DNA from: Methanoregula sp.
Lineage (GTDB): Archaea; Halobacteriota; Methanomicrobia; Methanomicrobiales; Methanospirillaceae
NCBI GenBank assembly: GCA_026394695.1
Contig: JAPKXT010000182.1
Coordinates: forward strand, 1 to 27,000
Length of the DNA: 27,000 nt
Direction of reading: 5' to 3'
The first letter of the stretch is position 1. Every line of letters begins with the position of its first letter. Made by a program: the position numbers and the translations under genes. Shown one piece after another: positions 24,308-27,000 of the stretch. The notes beneath the pieces were generated by a model. It saw only the letters and a list, made by a program, of their open reading frames with translations, had not been told where the DNA came from and did not search any database.

Positions 24308-24545
24308 TCAACAGGTATCTCACGTAACCTGATGGACAGGCAGGGAATACGCGAAAGACCTGTAAGCAAGGTCGAGCGCGGGCGAGTTTCTGAGCGTTGG
24401 TCACGAGTATGATGAACAGCCGGTCTGTTGGGTCTTTAAAAATCATTCTCTCTAAAAAAAACTTTGGGGTAGCCTTGATCAAACACTATCTTCATACTAC
24501 ATTCTTTGAATACGTTGTATCATTCTTTACTACGGTGAATTGTGC

Positions 24546-25061
24546 ATGAGTGGCATGAACCTCGAGATCTTTGATCGTATGGATGACGCGGACAAACACC
24601 AGTACCTCGAGTTTCTTCTCTGGCATTACCGGGTAGTCGACGCATTCTGGTTCATCACCATAACCGAACAGTACGGTCAGCCGGCTGCAGAAGCCGTCAA
24701 CGAACAGGTATGGGGGCGTGTCGCCGGAATGGCGGCTAAGGATATCATCCGCAGGTTCAACATCACCGAGAAAGGTCTTACCGGGTTTGTGCGGGCGTTG
24801 CGGCATTTCCCGTGGGCGATGATTGTCGGGTATACTATCGATGAACGGGACGATGAGGTGATCCTTTCAGTACCCTCGTGTCCGACCCAGGAAGCGCGGC
24901 TGAAGCGGGGATTGGGAGAATATGTCTGCCGCGAGATGCACCGTGCGGAATTTACGGGTTTTGCACGGGAGATTGATCCCCGGATACAGGTTGAATGCCT
25001 CTTTGCTCCTCCTGATCCACACCCTGATGACATGTTCTGTACGTGGCGGTTTTACCTGTAA
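24546..25061 (+). CDS. DUF6125-like protein
   Basis: 171 aa from the ATG at 24546; a TTG two codons earlier is a poor alternative, and M4 is also possible. The N-terminal half contains QYLEFLLWHYRVVDAFWFIT, then EQYGQPAAEAVNEQVWGRVA and GMAAKDIIRRF. The C-terminal half has SVPSCPTQEARLKRGLGEYV followed by Cys, and ends DPHPDDMFCTWRFYL. The conserved Cys residues and the 'P-x-Q-x-A-R-x-x-x-G-x-x-x-x-x-C' pattern recall DUF6125 and related L-2-amino-thiazoline-carboxylate-hydrolase-like proteins. The name is from memory and moderately sure. It is convergent with the hydrolase gene. Confidence 0.75.
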   Translation: MSGMNLEIFDRMDDADKHQYLEFLLWHYRVVDAFWFITITEQYGQPAAEAVNEQVWGRVAGMAAKDIIRRFNITEKGLTGFVRALRHFPWAMIVGYTIDERDDEVILSVPSCPTQEARLKRGLGEYVCREMHRAEFTGFAREIDPRIQVECLFAPPDPHPDDMFCTWRFYL

Positions 25062-25103
25062 TCGTAAATTTTTCATTCCTTATACTGCGTTTTTTACCGG
25101 GTA

Positions 25104-25886
25104 TCAACTTAATTCCTCGTTGAGAATCTCAAAAAACCTGTCTCGTGCAGATCGTTCCAGCCAGGGATAATGGCCGCAATTTTGCAAAAGAAAGAATTTG
25201 AAATTTTTTATCACGCGGGAGAGGGGGATTTTTACTCCATCGGCAGGATGGGGATCATAATCCCCGTGGATCGCGACGACCGGACACGGGATGTGTGTGC
25301 CGAGTGCGATGAGGGCGCCACTCTTCCTGAGTACTTCGGCCTCTGCCCAGACTTTTGTGTGGATATCGTAGTTGTATACAATACCCTCACGTGTATGAAC
25401 GAGAGGATCACGGGAGTCGGCTTTTTCGATAATTGTTCCATATCCTGCAAAAATTTTGTTCTTGTCCCTGCTTTTCGGGTCGTTCAGTTTTGTTACCAGA
25501 GAGTCAATCGCGATGGTATCCTCGTGAGAAAGGCGGCCCGACCTGGTGCTCATGATGCTCCCCGTATACCTATCCTCAAACACGCCGCTGCTGACAAGAA
25601 TGAGTTTTTTTACCATTGCCGGGTATTTGGCAGTAAAAATAAAACCCAGCATTGCTCCCCACGAGTGACAGATCAGGATAACCGGAAGGTTTCCCAGCAG
25701 GGCCAGGACATGGTTCAGTTCTGCGACCTGTCCATATAGGGTCCGCCTGGTCTGGAGGGGTTCTATAACACCCTGCTTCAGGGATAGCTCACTGGCTACC
25801 GGTGCCATTTCCCCCGCAACACCCGGGCCGCCGTGGATGACGGCAACCGTATAGGGAGGCTTCCCATAGGTCCTGAAATTATTCAT
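25104..25886 (-). CDS. Alpha/beta hydrolase
   Basis: 260 aa from the ATG at 25886. The longer frame up to 25979 would include the presumed TATA element (TCTATAAG, near 25945-25955). Motifs: oxyanion-hole HGGPG (18-22), as in prolyl-aminopeptidase-like hydrolases; nucleophile elbow CHSWGA (Ser75), slightly off the usual GxSxG; acid in HGDYDPH (Asp209 or Asp211); and catalytic His in NCGHYPWLE (His239). The lid region (about 100-180) is short and charged. Soluble, no signal peptide. Substrate unknown. Confidence 0.9.
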   Translation of the reverse strand: MNNFRTYGKPPYTVAVIHGGPGVAGEMAPVASELSLKQGVIEPLQTRRTLYGQVAELNHVLALLGNLPVILICHSWGAMLGFIFTAKYPAMVKKLILVSSGVFEDRYTGSIMSTRSGRLSHEDTIAIDSLVTKLNDPKSRDKNKIFAGYGTIIEKADSRDPLVHTREGIVYNYDIHTKVWAEAEVLRKSGALIALGTHIPCPVVAIHGDYDPHPADGVKIPLSRVIKNFKFFLLQNCGHYPWLERSARDRFFEILNEELS

Positions 25887-26010
25887 AATTGTCCAGACTA
25901 TTTTTTTGTACCTGTGGAGTACTATGTCTTTCTTTTTTCCTGAAGACTTATAGAATCCTGGCGCGAATGAAATACTCAAAGGACAGAGAAACGGGTTTTA
26001 TATTACAGGG

Positions 26011-26292
26011 ATGGTAAAAATTCCGGATTTTGTTATAATTTTTGTAGTCTATGCAATTCTCAACGGAGTTGTATTCTCTGTATACGCATATGACAAAAGA
26101 AAGGCACAGAAAAACGGATGGAGAACCCCGGAAAGCCAGTTACTATTTTTTGCATTGATCGGCCCGTTCGGAGCTTATGGAGCGATGAACGTTTTCCGGC
26201 ATAAAACTCTCAAAACAAAATTTCTGCTTGTGCCGGTTTTTCTGATTCTTCACCTTGCGGTGATACTCTGTTTCATCTCCTCACTGGCATGA
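26011..26292 (+). CDS. DUF1294 family membrane protein
   Basis: 93 aa with three hydrophobic helices: FVIIFVVYAILNGVVFSVYA, LLFFALIGPFGAYGAMNV and FLLVPVFLILHLAVILCFIS. The conserved signature is YAYDKRKAQKNGWRTPES, followed by GPFGAYGAMNVFRHKTLKTK, which defines the DUF1294 family of small membrane proteins without known function. The start follows ACAGGG closely. It ends 70 bp before the dCMP deaminase gene. Confidence 0.88.
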   Translation: MVKIPDFVIIFVVYAILNGVVFSVYAYDKRKAQKNGWRTPESQLLFFALIGPFGAYGAMNVFRHKTLKTKFLLVPVFLILHLAVILCFISSLA

Positions 26293-26329
26293 TCCCAAAG
26301 GAAACACCTCCTGCTTCAAACCATGCTTC

Positions 26330-26338
26330 TTTAATACC
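26330..26338 (+). promoter_or_regulatory. TATA-like element of the dCMP deaminase gene
   Basis: TTTAATACC lies about 28 nt before the ATG at 26362, consistent with a leaderless transcript; no ribosome site is visible. Confidence 0.4.
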
Positions 26339-26361
26339 GGGCTTTTCCATACTTTCTCATC

Positions 26362-26847
26362 ATGCGGACCAACAGGCATCACTATTTTCTTGACCTCGCA
26401 CTGCGGTGTGCCCACCAGGGCACCTGCCTGCGGCGCAACTTCGGCGCGATTATCGTCGATGAATACAATACGATTGTTTCCACCGGATATACGGGTGCCC
26501 CGCGAAAACAGATGGACTGTACGGAACTCAATACGTGCTGGCGAAAGGACCACAACATCCCGTCCGGCTCCAACTACGAGCGGTGCCGGAGCGTGCATGC
26601 CGAGATGAACGCACTTCTCCAGGCAGGCAAGCATGCACGCGGGTGCACGCTCTATCTTGCGGGGTTTGATGTCGCAACCGATGATCTGACGCAGATATGG
26701 CCATGTTTCCTCTGCTCGAAGATGATCGTGAACAGCGGCGTAACGAATGTGATCATGCGGACTGCCAAAGACGCCTTTAAGGAAATGGACCCGATGGTCC
26801 TGTACCAGATGCGAAGCCGGGAATCTCTCGGGGACGAGGCGAAATAA
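26362..26847 (+). CDS. dCMP deaminase (deoxycytidylate deaminase)
   Basis: 161 aa. The zinc site is complete: VHAEMNALL (His79, catalytic Glu81) and PCFLCSKMIVNSGV (Cys115, Cys118). The N-terminal stretch GAIIVDEYNTIVSTGYTGAP is typical of ComEB-type dCMP deaminases, which make dUMP for dTMP synthesis. Extra Cys and His residues (TELNTCWRKDHNIPSGSNYE) match the second, structural zinc region of this family. No fusion partner. The role in pyrimidine nucleotide supply is well supported by the family. Confidence 0.94.
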   Translation: MRTNRHHYFLDLALRCAHQGTCLRRNFGAIIVDEYNTIVSTGYTGAPRKQMDCTELNTCWRKDHNIPSGSNYERCRSVHAEMNALLQAGKHARGCTLYLAGFDVATDDLTQIWPCFLCSKMIVNSGVTNVIMRTAKDAFKEMDPMVLYQMRSRESLGDEAK

Positions 26848-27000
26848 CCCCTCTATCGGGAGATTTACGTTAAGAATACCAGAACAGCAAAAGAAGTGAA
26901 AAAATTAAAAAGATTATAAATTTTTAAATTAGAACCGGGGTTTCCGGTGTTTCGGCAGGCAATCCCTGCAATATACTGGCCTGCCTTCGGTTGGCTTGAA
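26848..27000. other. Right-edge intergenic sequence
   Basis: No gene is visible. The sequence is AT-rich (AAAAATTAAAAAGATTATAAATTTTTAAATT), then a short inverted pair GGCAGGC ... GCCTGCC near 26955-26987. It may contain the promoter of a gene beyond the window. Confidence 0.35.

Noticed and set aside
24288..24482. 64-aa reverse frame between the repeat protein and the DUF6125-like gene
   Set aside because: It overlaps the end of the repeat-protein gene and lacks a ribosome site, a terminator and a family-like sequence; the 238-bp gap is best treated as non-coding.
25887..25979. 31-residue extension of the alpha/beta hydrolase
   Set aside because: It includes the likely promoter, and the hydrolase fold is complete from the later ATG.
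1..27000. CRISPR arrays, tRNA or rRNA genes
   Set aside because: No regularly spaced direct repeats and no cloverleaf or rRNA-like stretches were recognised on either strand.

Overview
The window reads as the chromosome of a methanogenic archaeon, most likely Methanomicrobiales (Methanoregula-like). The evidence is an archaeal translation factor aIF1A, an archaeal NreA repair protein, a DUF2115 protein typical of methanogens, S-layer/CARDB export proteins, PAS-rich sensors, and TATA-box promoters placed 23-30 nt before start codons (several apparently leaderless). Oligo-T tracts follow many stop codons. The taxonomic call is inference from gene content, not from a marker-gene search.

Layout. 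1-216: start of an MFS transporter (minus, cut by the window edge). 616-2363: three-gene minus-strand signalling operon (sensor-like protein, coiled-coil pseudo-histidine-kinase, KaiC/RecA-like protein without a P-loop), with a palindrome-rich control region at 2461-2591. 2833-3214: a tiny basic protein gene followed by a 256-bp MITE. 3257-5356: DrrA-type ABC ATPase plus a permease broken by a frameshift or deletion. 5498-7075: membrane-anchored RMD1/DUF155-like protein and a YkgJ-type Cys-cluster protein. 7092-7773: a small unknown and aIF1A, whose reading frame offers only an ATT as a plausible start. 8026-9870: membrane sensor histidine kinase fused to a GNAT acetyltransferase. 10029-12340: nreA-dinB repair operon. 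12711-12966: second copy of the same MITE, inverted relative to the first, with a perfect 8-bp target duplication.

13185-16297 forms a probable oxidative-stress group: catalase, a DUF2115 protein and a CDGSH / 4Fe-4S / CDGSH protein. 16358-22387 (minus) holds envelope and export functions: an ABC ATPase and its large permease, an HAE3-type RND exporter, and a secreted, membrane-anchored CARDB/S-layer-domain protein. 22581-23924 is a three-PAS protein with an N-terminal helix-turn-helix and no kinase domain, divergent from a 79-aa protein built of 13-residue repeats. 24546-26847 carries a DUF6125-like protein, an alpha/beta hydrolase, a DUF1294 membrane protein and dCMP deaminase.

Most notable points: the MITE pair with IS6-like ends, the possible AUU start of aIF1A, the operon in which both signalling cores look catalytically dead, the kinase-acetyltransferase fusion, and the overlapping nreA-dinB genes, whose NreA product ends in a PCNA-binding motif. 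No CRISPR array, tRNA or rRNA was recognised.
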